From: Quercus robur
Taxonomy: Eukaryota > Streptophyta > Magnoliopsida > Fagales > Fagaceae
DNA length: 64,000 bases
Direction of reading: 5' to 3'
Assembly: GCF_932294415.1 (NCBI RefSeq)
Contig: NC_065544.1
Location: forward strand, 29,527,210-29,591,209
The position numbers and the translations under genes are program-made. A model generated the notes under the pieces. That model saw nothing but the letters and a program-made list of their open reading frames with translations. It was not told where the DNA came from and made no database searches. Positions 21,291 to 32,051 of the stretch are shown here, piece by piece; the first letter of the stretch is position 1, and every line of letters begins with the position of its first letter.

Positions 21291-21774
21291 TGACGGAGGC
21301 ACACAAAACATGCTGGAAATGTAGACGTAATCCTAAAGTCTACGCGAATGGCAGGGTCCCACTCAACGAACTGAGGATACTGACGAACCCGCAAGGAAAA
21401 GAGCAAGGAGAAAAAGAAGAAGGACAGAAACCCACATCAAGGATAAAAAATGACGAGCAAATCACAGGTAAAAAAATTTGCACTAAATACCAGCTAAGTA
21501 CAAGGTATGCTAAGAAGTTTGTGCTAAATCACAAATATGTGCACAGTCATAGACAGTAGCATAACCACAAATGCAGGTAAGCATTAAATCATAGAAAAGC
21601 CCAAAAACATAGGGCAATTATCCTTTTTCTTCCTACAGACCCATAAAACGGAGGGCCAAAAAAAAAAAATTGCTCTGAAAATAGAAATAAAAACAAAAAA
21701 TATATGTACATCTCCAAAAAGGACCCAAAACACAACGGGCAGATATAAATGATAAAATCTCCTAAGTATCAGGT
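21291..21774. other. Element B gap between hairpin array and antisense gene
   Basis: A-rich on the plus strand, with no motif I recognise. The 100-codon plus-strand frame here starts inside the last hairpin unit and shows no protein features. It probably serves as 3' untranslated sequence for the two convergent transcripts. Confidence 0.5.
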
Positions 21775-23994
21775 TCAGGTGTCTGGAGCATCAGTAATAG
21801 GATCGTCAGCAACAGGAACATTCTTAGCAATAGGAGCGTCGTCAGCAGCAGGGGCGTCACCGTCAGGAACAGAAGACTAGGCAGCCTCGTCAGCAGCCAT
21901 CACTTGATCTACCACTTCTAAATCCAGATTTGGCAGATCAACCCCTATAGGGTACTTGACGAGGTACCTGCGGAGGAGTTCAAATCCCTTGAAGTACCAA
22001 CTGAAGAGTACTGTGGAATACTCCTCAGTTTGCTAAAAGGCCTCGACGGACCTAGCAGCGATCGTCTTCAACTTCTCCTTTGTAGCCTGAAGCTGGTCGT
22101 CCTTCTCCAGATTCAGCTGACGCTCGACCCTTAGGTCCGAATTCAGAGCCTCGACTTTCTCCTTCAAGGTGGCAGCCTCGTCCATCGACTGTATGAGGTC
22201 CTTTTTCAGAGTTGAGTTCTCCTTTTCCAGAGCCTCCATCCTGGACGTCAAAGAAGCCACCTTAGCCTCTTGAGTAAGGCACTCAAAAGCCAAGTGAAGG
22301 CTCTCCCCCAACACCTGGCGAAGCAAGATAAGTGCGTCAGTAAAAAAAAAAAAAAAATTGGAAGAAGAGACCAAGGAAAAATGCATGAACAGCCTTACCT
22401 GCACAATCTTATGGACGTGCTGACTCGCAACCATGTTGACAGGCACCCCAGAAAAGACCTTAAGGTCCTCAGCCTTCACAACATTGTGTGCCCGCTCCAC
22501 AGCCACACCTTCGTCATCAAAGATAGACGAGCCAGCTCTCTCCTTCTCTTTGTCTTTGGCTGACAACCTCGGCCTCTTTGATGACGGGGTAGGGATCTCC
22601 TCGACGGAAGTAGCCGGCGAAGCCACCCGGGTACCCTCTACCCCCGAGACGATGGGAGTAGCATCCACGGAGGGGACGACGGAAGGACCCTTCCCCGTCA
22701 CACGAACCACTTTCTTGCCAATACTAGCCAAGGGTTCGTCTTTCTTGGCCCTCATCTTGGCATACATGTCCTTATTGAACTTGGTCGTCATCTCTAAAAA
22801 AAAGAAAAGAAAAGAAAAGAGAGAGACTAAGAAATCCAAAGTACGCAAATGAAGGTCAGTACTGACGAAGTAGACATTTACTCTTCTTCTCCCCGATGCT
22901 AATGCTACGTAAAACGTAGGGAGATGGATCTGGGCCTAAGCAGTAGAAAGCAAGTGTCCGTGGGTTAAGGAGATCATCCCAACTCTCAATCAACTTAGAA
23001 TATTCGATTGCCTTCTGAACACGACCCTGGTATTTACTCTTCAACTTGGGACGCTTTTTAACTGCAAAAGGAAGTGAACAAGTGGTTAGTGACGACCAAA
23101 CATGCAAGACAAAAATAAACAAACGAGAAGAAACATAGACGCACCTAAATTTGGGGTTCCCCACTAACGAAGTAACCTTGGGATATCACCCCAAGCCTCG
23201 CTATAAGGGGTCTCAAAGTCATCCTCGGACATGAAAATGAAACGTGCCTTCCAGTACCTGAATGACGAGGCTAGACCCTTAATGATTCTAGTCCTCCTCA
23301 TCCAAGGGACTAGTTCATAGTACCCATACTCTTTTGATTCTTTCAAACGGTAGATATGGACAAGCTCACTCACTTTAATGATATCCTCGTTGGCAGCCAG
23401 CCAAATCTCCATAAAATTAATGACTATCCTCCAGGAATTAGGCATGAGTTGCCCGGGGGCAATGCCAAAATGATCCAAGAGCTCCATCACCAAAGGATGG
23501 ACAGGTAGCCTAAGTCCAGAGGTGAAAGCAGCCTCATAGAAGCACACTTCACCTAGAAAGAAATGGCAGGCCCGATCCTTAAGACCAGGCTGACGAACAC
23601 GGACTCGCACAGGGAATTGGAACCTGTCCTTAAACCTAGCCACTGTATCAGCGTCCAGCCCACACTCCTTGTGGAGAGCGTAAAAAGCCCTAACCTGACG
23701 AGGGGTGGAAACGGCTGTATCACCCTCGACCGGACCACCGCTAGACAACAACCCAATGTCTAATTCACTAGATCTCACCTCAGACATCCTCCTCGTCTCT
23801 CTCTCAAACCAAGCCAATGACCGAACTAAAATCAGAGATAGCTCCCCTAAAACCACACTCAACCCACTACCTTTAAAAAGATAGTCCCCAATCAAAGGAA
23901 AAAAGTCCCCGGAAACACCCAAAGCCGCCCCTAAGCGAGCGAAAAAGAAAGAAACTGAGGGGCAAGCTACCCAAACCTCAGAGGAATTAACCAT
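21775..23994 (-). pseudogene. Element B antisense gene: putative gypsy-type transposon protein, spliced
   Basis: On the strand opposite gag-pol. Exon 1 starts at ATG 23994 or, better, 23787 (MSEVRSSELD), and carries the domain named Putative gypsy type transposon: RACHFFLGEVCFYEAAFTSG, then APGQLMPNSWRIVINFMEIW. Exon 1 has an in-frame TAG near 23165 and ends at a GTGCGT donor (intron about 23144-23062, acceptor TTTTGCAG). Exon 2 (KYQGRVQKAIEYSKLIESW) ends near a GTAAAT donor (about 22875). Exon 3 (MTTKFNKDMYAKMRAKKDEP) is basic, with SSKRPRLSAKDKEKER as a possible nuclear signal. The last exon is a long coiled coil (SLTSRMEALEKENSTLKKDL) and an acidic Asp-Ala tail with a TAG inside, ending at TGA 21777-21775. 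Antisense genes here are known in Tat elements; their role is not established. Confidence 0.82.
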
Positions 23995-24508
23995 GAAATG
24001 GGATACCCAATCCTAAATACCCAACATATCAAACACGAAAACAACAAAAGTAAAAGACAAAAGGAGAAAAAATCAGGGATTTATAAAGGGACCTTGAAAA
24101 AAAAAAAATCTGAGAAATCGAAGAAGTAGCGTACCTTGGAAAACGGAATAGTCGAAGCCAGAGAAATTCGTCGCCGAAGTAAGGTCAGAGACGCCGGAGC
24201 AGAATCGGAATGGTGGCAGAAACAAGCAAAAAAGACAAACACTCGGAGCAGGAAGAGAAAGAAAAACCAAAGTGAAGGAAAAAGAAAAATCTTTAAAACC
24301 AAAAACCCAAGGAAACTGAAAAGTTGCGAGAAACCCAAGGGTCATGCCATCAATACTCTCAATTAGCATATGCCACGTGGCCACGTTCCATACTGCGCCG
24401 CCATCACACATTAAATTCGAAACGAATCCCCAAGCGTCACAAACAACTCAGGAAAAGAAACTTTTCACCTTCTGTGGCCCTCTTGACACGTCATTATCGA
24501 CCACAGAA

Positions 24509-24521
24509 CCTAGGGGGCAAC
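24509..24521 (+). other. Polypurine tract of element B
   Basis: CTAGGGGGCAAC lies directly before the 3' LTR TG at 24522. The AGGGGGCAA purine run is the expected primer for plus-strand DNA synthesis. The same word, reversed, borders the LTR of element D at 57740. Confidence 0.8.
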
Positions 24522-24983
24522 TGATGGGAATGACAAGATCACATTACCTTGACGAGGTCAACACTAGTGACGAGGTAACCCTTGACGACAAACGAGCCAT
24601 CACCGACGAGGAAAAGAAAGTCATTCAATGGTGCCAGCAAATAACCTGAGCAGTTACGAAACCAGCAAAACAGACCGTTGGAGCCTAATAAAAGTCCCAT
24701 AATTGGGCTAAAGGCGTTACAAAAGAGAGGCATTAACACCCCAATGGCTAGCAGTCAAGCTCACATATATAAAGTCCTCACATTGGCAGCATAAGGTACA
24801 TAGATACTAAGACTCTCAGAAAATACCTATTACTTTCTAGTTCTGTGAATTGCTTTATTGTTCTAACTTTGGCATCAGAGACGTTGTGGCAGGCACCACA
24901 CCAGTGACCCCTTTTTGAAGATAACCAAGTGCTGACAGGGAGTTCCATCTGCCTACTGCAACTGACGAGTTTGCACCTCATCA
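24522..24983 (+). repeat. 3' LTR of element B
   Basis: 462 bp, same length and ends as the 5' LTR. Followed directly by CCTAC, the target duplication. TATATAAA at about 24765-24772 matches the TATA position in the 5' copy. Confidence 0.95.
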
Positions 24984-24988
24984 CCTAC

Positions 24989-25239
24989 GATCTAACTTAC
25001 TTAGAGGCATAAGATAAAAGCAATTAATTTTGAAAAAATCAAAGCCAAAATTAAAGATAAAATAATAATAAAAACATATCCAAACATCCAAATTCCCAAA
25101 TTACTAATGTTTCTATCACATAATAGGAAACTAAGTCATTGAAGTTATACAAAGTTTCTTTGGAGAAGGTAGGAAGTTAAACGAGATAAACAAATATGTT
25201 AGGTTTTTTTAGTGTGGATTGGTTCATTTCATCTCTTTT

Positions 25240-25278
<39 letters not shown>

Positions 25279-25691
25279 CATATTTATTGGTGGTGTAATT
25301 TATTCATTTCGAACATGAGTTGAGTACAAGTCAGGATTTACTCAAAAGACAACAAACTTTTTATGTACTCAAGATGAAGAGTTAATGCTCTTTTGAATAT
25401 ATGTTTTGCATAGGAATGAATTTCTGAGTGAAACTTATTTTATTGAAAAGTAGATATCAGAATTCAAATACTTCAAAATAGACACAAATATGATCCAATA
25501 TAGATTTGAAATGAGTGAGTTATAGTTAGTTAGAGTTGATACAAGAATGATGAATCTAAGATGTGCTAAATTTCAATAGCTCTTCGCTTAACTCTCAATC
25601 AACCATGACTTAAGGACCCTTTTTGCCTTTTAAAAAATCTATTTTCTAATAGGTAAGTTGGGAAGCTCCCTAGATTCCATGGCTTCCTAAC
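24989..25691. other. Spacer between elements, no gene seen
   Basis: AT-rich, with a TA microsatellite at about 25241-25276. No coding signal. Confidence 0.6.
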
Positions 25692-26043
25692 TAGGGGTGT
25701 AATCGGTGTGGTTTGATTGGTTTGAAGTGCGATTTTTCCACCGAACCAAAATTTTCGGTTTCACCAAATTTGGTACCGACATCGAACTGTAAGGGAGGAA
25801 TGCCAACACCAAATTGATTGGATTTCAATCAGTTTGGTTCGGCCGGCTTTTGGTTGCTTCCAATTTCTTAGAAACCAAACAAATCAAAGAAAAAAAAAAC
25901 TACTTCCCTTTGCTTTCCCACGTTTTCTCACCACCCAAACACCCAGCACCAAACAAAGTAGCAAACACAAAAAAAATAAAATAAAAAGAGAACGACGAAG
26001 AAGCATACTGAAACAGTGTGATAGAGAGAGAAACGACGGCGTG

Positions 26044-26101
<58 letters not shown>

Positions 26102-26572
26102 AGGCATGACAAAAAGATAGAGATGGGGAGAAAGAGAATGACTAGAGAGGGAAAGGGGAGAACGACTGCTGCCGAAGTGAGAGAGAAATGCTGAAAAATA
26201 GGGTTAGTAGGGTTATAAAACAAACCCAAAAGAAGTAGTTTTGGTAATTTGGAGAGAAAAAAAAAAAAAAAAAAAAAAAGCTTTTATTATGGGTCAAACT
26301 TGGGTTTACTGGTGAGAATACACATGTCCTTGCCATTAAGATACCGAGAACTTTCTTGATATAATTTGAACAAATTAATATTTAATATATTTTGGTTTGT
26401 TTTCGATCAAGTTAGTATATTTGTGTGGGACACTGAAACCGAAATAGAGATTTTTGATTTTTATAAAATGAAAACCGAAATCAAACCGCACCAAAACCGA
26501 ACTTAAATTTTGGCAACAGTTCGGCCAGTTTTGGCCGGCTTTTTTGGTTTCTCGATCTTTATCACACTCCTA
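25692..26572. mobile_element. Non-autonomous hAT element (881 bp)
   Basis: Left end TAGGGGTGTAATCGG; right end, reversed, TAGGAGTGTGATAAAG. Flanks TTCCTAAC (25684-25691) and TTTCTAAC (26573-26580) match at 7 of 8, the size of a hAT duplication. Subterminal regions hold many GGTTTCGGTTT / AAACCGAAACC words in inverted arrangement. The interior has a GA microsatellite and an A run but no transposase. Confidence 0.8.
26047..26096. repeat. GA dinucleotide microsatellite
   Basis: About 23 GA units inside the hAT element. The minus-strand frame over it (Ser-Leu repeats) is an artefact. Confidence 0.95.
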
Positions 26573-27724
26573 TTTCTAACTAACTAATGATTCCAAAACA
26601 AAGTGGAATCTAGCCCCCTAGCATGAAAGTTGTTGAGAGCTTCTCAACAAGAATAGCAACAGCTAAAAATGTTGACATGCTCGAACTTACCACTTGAAGT
26701 TTTAGAAACTAGAATAAATGTTAGTACTATTCTTTGTTTTATTCTAAGAGCCCTACAAATTTTTTCCATTCTAGAAAGGCTTATAAACAACATCTGTTAG
26801 CAAGAATAAAATGTTTGAATGTCCACCACCATTATTATGGTGTGATCGTTCCAAAGTTTCATCATTTTATCATTCTTGTAATCTCTCTATTTTATTAGTA
26901 AGAGAATTTTCCTCAACGTTATCTTTGGATGTCCTATCACCATGTCATTTTTTAATTTATTGTTCAATTTTTTTGTAATCCAACTATAATTTATAACACT
27001 TTGCAATAGGGATGGTAATTTTTACTTGACCAGCGAGTACCTAGTTTGGCCCGACCCTAATGGGCCGGGTTTTACCCGGTCCGATTAGGAATAAGGTCGG
27101 GTATGGGTTAAAAAAAAAAAAAAAAAAAAAACCCGAAATGGATCCTGGTTGGGTCCGGGTTTTATCAAAAAAATCTGAAACCCAACCCGAAACCCGACCC
27201 GGATAAAACCCGGTTACCCTAAAATTACAAAAATACCCCCTATATATATAGCTATAATCTAACCCTAAATCCCTTATTTCTTCAGCAGCAACTCACGCCT
27301 CCCTCAGTTCTCACCCTCACTCCAACACTCCCTCAACTTAGTCCCTTATTTCAGCTCACGCAGACAGGCTCCTCACCCTCACTACCTCGCAAAAGCACAC
27401 GGCCTCACATCCCTCAGTCACTGCCTCATGCACACGGCCTCACTCACTCTCAATCACTGACTAACACACACGCCCTCACTCATGTAGTCGCGCCTCGCCT
27501 CACCTCTTCACCTTCACGACCTCACAAAAGCACACAACCATTTGCTGCAACCATGCTCTTCCTTAGGACCTCAGGTACACCTTAAACTTTTTCTATAACT
27601 AATTAACAACAAAAAACCTAGAGAGAGAGAGGAAAAAAAAAAAAAAAAGAAAAAAAAAAAAAAAAGCACAACAACAACAACAACAAAACCCCATCAGCAA
27701 TTTTTACACCAAAATTAGCGTAAA

Positions 27725-28006
27725 ATGGCTCAAGCAACGAGGCTCAACCTCCAAATGCAAAAGGAACTCAAGCTCCTCCCCACCAACCTGCCTCCTGGTG
27801 CATTATTCCCTCTTCTTCTCCCTCCTTTTCCACTATCAATGCTCATATACTATTTTTGATTTCTTAAATCTTTAATTTTTTTTCTTACTTTCTCTATTTT
27901 GGGTTTTATTTTGTGGTGGTGGGTTGGTGTTTTTAGAGATTGAAGGTCCTGAAGGGACTATATATGCCAAAGGGATGTTTCACATGAAGATTCAAATACC
28001 AGAAAG
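27725..28006 (+). pseudogene. Captured exons of a ubiquitin-conjugating enzyme E2 (UBC37-like)
   Basis: Exon-like block 1 (27725-27844) reads MAQATRLNLQMQKELKLL, the N-terminal helix of a plant UBC37-type E2, then drifts out of frame in the proline-rich segment. Its splice donor appears mutated (CTC followed by AT where GT is expected). Block 2 (27937-28006) follows a TTTTTAG acceptor and reads IEGPEGTIYAKGMF then MKIQIPER, the first beta strands of an E2 fold, ending at a GT donor. The active-site cysteine exon is absent. Position inside hAT ends makes this a captured, non-functional gene fragment. Identification is from recognition of the family sequence. Confidence 0.72.
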
Positions 28007-28679
28007 GTTTTGTCAAATTATACTTAAAACGTGGTTTCTAATTGCTTTGTTTAGTTGGGTATTTTTTTTTTTTAGTGACAATTGTGGATTTTGTGGGCTA
28101 TAGTGACCACTATCCGATTTGTAAAGTGTTGACTAATGATATCACTCTGTTGAGTCTGTTCCCCTGATTAGAGTCTCAAAGCATATATGTGAATTTTTTA
28201 TTATATATCTCTATATGATCTCACTCTTTGATGATATAGAGGCAAAATGTATGATCTATCCAGGTTTTTGTTTTCAATTTTGGATTTTTTTTCAGTGTTT
28301 CATTAAATTTTTTTTGGAGGTTTGGATTGTGTAGTGGTTCATTGAATTTTTTGTGATGATAATAATGTTTATTTGGGTTTTGGGTGGGTGAGGGTTTGGT
28401 TTATGGGTTAAGGTGTTTGTGGTGTTATTGGGTTTGTTTTGGTAGTTAGGATTGGATTTGATGATAAGTAATACATTGGGGATGTTGAAATCAGTGAAAC
28501 TAAGTGTGAAATATGGCAGTGAATTTTTGTACACATATCTTTTACCTGATTCAAGTCTCAAAGCATTTGAGCTAGTATAAATGAGAGCTTGTACATTCTG
28601 TTCCCCTGTTCTTTCCCTTCATATTTGCATAGTTTGTTTAATGGAAGAAATTGTTTATTGTTTTTTGTGTTTGTTAGGA

Positions 28680-28875
28680 ATGCAGAGCCTAAAACGGAGA
28701 AGGAAGACACAAACAAATCTAGTTCTTCCTCACCAAACGGCTCTCCCTTGAGAACCGGACGTTGTCCCTTGCCAGCTATGTGATCTCCTTCGCCATTTTC
28801 ATGACCACCCTCGCCATTGTTGCCTGGCAACTCACCCTCAGGATCACCATCACATTTATGCCCATTAAACAATGA
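28680..28875 (+). pseudogene. Unrecognised exon-like segment inside the hAT element
   Basis: Follows a GTTTGTTAG acceptor-like sequence. One frame gives NAEPKTEKEDTNKSSSSSPN and ends at TGA 28783. The frame one base over continues as a hydrophobic stretch (SYVISFAIFMTTLAIVAWQ) to a TGA at about 28875, a possible membrane helix. A frameshift between the two would join an acidic/serine linker to a transmembrane tail. I do not recognise the family. It may be another captured exon, or part of the same E2 locus. Confidence 0.4.
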
Positions 28876-28988
28876 GTAAGTGTTTGGAATTTGTAATTAA
28901 TCATGTTTAATTATGATTAGGTTGATAGAATTTGTGAACCTGTGTAATTATGAATTTGTGACTATTAATCAATGAGTATATGTAATAA

Positions 28989-31428
28989 TAAATTTGTGAA
29001 TATTTGTTGTGATTCTAACTCCCAAACTTCTGGACCAATTAGGAGTCCTATATCCCCAACGGTGGACTTAGTGGGAGAAGACTTAGAGGTAGAGGAACAA
29101 GAAGGGAGTCAAGGGACAGAGGAAGAGGGAGAGGGAGAGCAAGAGCCTACAAATGAGGACTTGGAGTTGGATACAGGTTGAAAAAGAAAGACAACCTCAG
29201 ATGTTTTGGGATCATTTTACAAGGAAGAAAGTTGATGGAAAATTTAAAACCCAATGCCATCATTGTAGGAAACTTACTTGGGTGATTCTAACATGGGTAC
29301 AACCCATTTGCGTAACCATTTAGCTAGATGTCCACGGTTGAAGTTTAAAGATATAAGGGATATGCAACAAAAAGTCTTAATTAAATAACAAAATAAGGTA
29401 GATGGAACTATGAGTTTAAATGCTTACCAATTTGATCAAGTCAAAGTTAAGAATAATCTTGCTCGTATGACCATCCTACATGAATACCCCCTTTCAATAG
29501 TTGACCACATTGGGCTTAGAGAATTTGTGATCTCTTCAACCTTTGTTTAAACTTGTCTCAAGAAATACTTTGAAGAGTAACATTCTTAAAATCTATGATA
29601 ATGAGAGGGTTTCAAGAAATACTTTGAAGAGTAACATTCTTAAAATCTATGATAATGAGAGGGAGAAAGCTTTGAAGATGACGGGACAAGAATGGAAGTA
29701 GGATGGCAATTACAACTGATATGTGGACTTCAAGTAACAAAAAGAGAGGAGTTATGGTCATTACCGCTCATTTTATTGATCATACTTGGACGTCGCAAAG
29801 CCGGGTTTTAAAGACTTTATATTTAGAATGTTTATTGAGTTATGTTAAATTAAATGTTTAGATTTTATGTTAAATTGAATGTTTATTGAGTTATGTTATA
29901 ATTATTCCTATTATTTTTCTAGGTTTGTTTATGTTCCTTCCCCACAGATGAAAGATGTCCTTGTTGATGTCCTTCTTGATTGTTTTTTAAAGTGGAACAT
30001 TGATAGGAAGTTGTCCACAATAACTGTCGATAATTGTAATACTAATGATGCCATGATAAGACTTCTCCTGAATAAGCTTGATACTAGTTCTCTTATGTTG
30101 GGTGGGTCTATGTTGCATATGAGGTGTGCTGCATATATTTTGAATTTGATTGTTCAAGATGGGTTGTCTCTTATTGGTGATGGTATTGAAGGGATTTGTG
30201 ATAGTGTGATTTATTGGACTAGATCACCAAAAAGGAGGCAAAAATTTGAAGAAAATGCACGTCATTTGCGTGTTCAATACACCAAAGAGTTAATCTTAGA
30301 TTGTAAAACTCGTTGGAATTCAACTTACTTAATGCTTTCTATTGCATTGATTTATAACGATGTTTTCCCACGTTTTGCTAAACGTGAAACATCTTATACT
30401 TGTTTGCCATATGATTATGATTGGGAGCTAACCAAAGATATTTCTCGGAGGTTGGAGTTGTTTCATATTGTGACTGAGTTTTTTTCTGGTCGTAAGTACC
30501 CCACAACTAATATGCATTTTACTTTGGTGTGTGAGTTGAAAATTGCATTGAATGAATGGAGTTTGTCTTCAAATGAGATGATAAGTACGATGGCAAAAGA
30601 CATGCTCGCTAAATTTAATTCTTATTGGGCTAATGTTAGTGTTGTTATGGCTGTTGCTGTTATCTTAGATCCAAGATATAAGATAAAGTTATTGGAGTTT
30701 TATTATCCCAACATTTATGGTGATAATTCTGATTCGAAGATTAAAAAAATTAAGAATCTTTGTTATGATTTACTTGATGAGAATGGAGATATAGATGAGT
30801 CCCCTATAGATAATAAAAGAAATTCTCATATTCTTGCAAGTACTTCAAGCCTTGCGGCACAAATGAAGTTCAGGTTGAGTGGGGCAATGTCATCTTTTGA
30901 TTTGTTTGTGAATAATAGTTCAAGTAGTTCCAAGAAACATGGGAATGCTAGAATGGAATTTAATCATTTCATTAATGAGGGAGTGTTGAAGAGGAGTGAA
31001 GATTTTGATATTTTGGGATGGTGGAAAAGTAATGGTCCCAAGTATCCTACTTTACAAAGGATTGCAAGAGATATTTTAGCCATTCCTGTCACAACTGTTG
31101 CTTCAGAATCTGCCTCTAGTACTAATGGGAGACTTTTAAGTCCACACCGTAGTAGGCTACATCCCAAGACTATAGAGGCAATGATGTGTGCTTAGAATTG
31201 GTTATGGAGTGAAATCAACAGTTAGCAATTTTCTAATTTCTATTTATAAAATCAAAATTGTATTTTTATATTTGCTAGTTACAATTTCATGAAGTTCATT
31301 CCATTTTTAAATTCATTGTTGTTGTAGGTTCTTCAACTATGTCTGGAAATTGTGCACTTCAAACAATTCTTGATGATGGGGAGCCTAATGAAGAGGATGG
31401 GAGTTGTGTCACAGTTGGGCAGGATTAG
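28989..31428 (+). pseudogene. hAT-family transposase (ZBED/RICESLEEPER-like), broken
   Basis: Order on plus: an acidic N-terminal linker (about 29065-29175); BED-type zinc finger with WDHFTRKKVDGKFKTQCHHC near 29205; then DMWTSSNKKRGVMVITAHFI near 29725, which carries the first catalytic aspartate. A 438-codon frame follows (29879-31195) with VDNCNTNDAMIRLLL, LHMRCAAYILNLIVQDGL, CKTRWNSTYLML and the C-terminal dimerisation domain (DILGWWKSNGPKYPTL, SPHRSRLHPKTIEAMM). It ends at a TAG replacing the residue before NWLW. A last small exon may be 31327-31428. A 54-bp in-frame tandem duplication sits at about 29558-29665, and several stops and frame changes lie before 29879. Cut-and-paste transposase; this copy is inactive. 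Confidence 0.88.
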
Positions 31429-32051
31429 ACATTTTGTATTAATTTAGTAGCTTTTTTAATTTCGTAGATTTGTTGGATTAATTTGTTAATTTGTAATTAT
31501 TCTAATTTCTAAACTTGTGGGATTTATGTTGTAGCTTTTTAATTTCTTGGACTTGTGATACTTATTTCTTGGACTTGTTGGATTTATTTTATTTTTATGT
31601 TTAGGTGGTGATTTTAGCTATGATTTTGTTGATTAATGATTAAATGGTTATCTTAGCTAGGTGATATATTGATTTAAAATCTTGTTATGATTTATTAACT
31701 TATATACGTTGATTTATTGATTTATGATTAACCTATGATTTGGAATTTTGGATTGATTGGGCTGCCATATAACGGGGCCTAAATGCCAAAATAATGCCAA
31801 ATTTTGGCATTTGGGCCACGTTTTACCATTCTGGGCTTCAATTCCATTTTTTTGGTTGGGCCACTATTTGGGCCGCCACTTGAGCCCAAACTAAACGGGG
31901 CCCGTGGGACCCAGTAGGGTGGGTCTGGGCCCCAAAAAAAATCCTATTAATAATTGGACCGGGTCTGGATCGCGGGTCCAGACCTATAGGTCAGGTCCGG
32001 GTATGCAAAAACTCGACCTGAACCCAACCCGTTGCCATTCCTAATATATAT

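Larger units (their letters stand above)
15019..24983 (+). mobile_element. Element B: complete Ty3/gypsy Tat-lineage retrotransposon
   Basis: Two 462-bp LTRs (15019-15480, 24522-24983) both running TGATGGGAATGAC to CACCTCATCA, flanked by the perfect 5-bp duplication CCTAC (15014-15018 and 24984-24988). Inside, in order: primer-binding site, gag, protease, RT, RNase H plus extra RNase H, integrase, hairpin array, a spliced antisense gene, polypurine tract. Total 9,965 bp. The two RNase H domains and the antisense gene between integrase and the 3' LTR are known traits of Tat-type (Retand-like) elements. Pol holds several nonsense mutations and two frameshifts, so the copy is non-autonomous. Confidence 0.95.
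27007..32043 (+). mobile_element. hAT transposon with transposase remnants and captured host exons
   Basis: Left end TAGGGATGGTAATTTTTACT; right end, reversed, TAGGAATGGCAACGGGTTGG. Both subterminal regions are packed with GGGTCGGGT / ACCCGGACC-type words, as in the Tag1/RICESLEEPER-like hAT groups. A BED zinc finger, hAT catalytic region and dimerisation domain lie inside on the plus strand. Between the left end and the transposase are exons resembling a ubiquitin-conjugating enzyme. The flanking octamers (CTTTGCAA left, ATATATAT right) do not match, so at least one flank has been rearranged or deleted. Confidence 0.8.

Noticed and set aside
24073..24411. Minus-strand frames upstream of the antisense gene
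   Set aside because: Phe-rich, no domain; most likely the 5' leader of the antisense transcript.
28292..28561. 89-codon minus-strand frame
   Set aside because: Asn/Thr-rich translation of AT-rich intron-like DNA within the hAT element.
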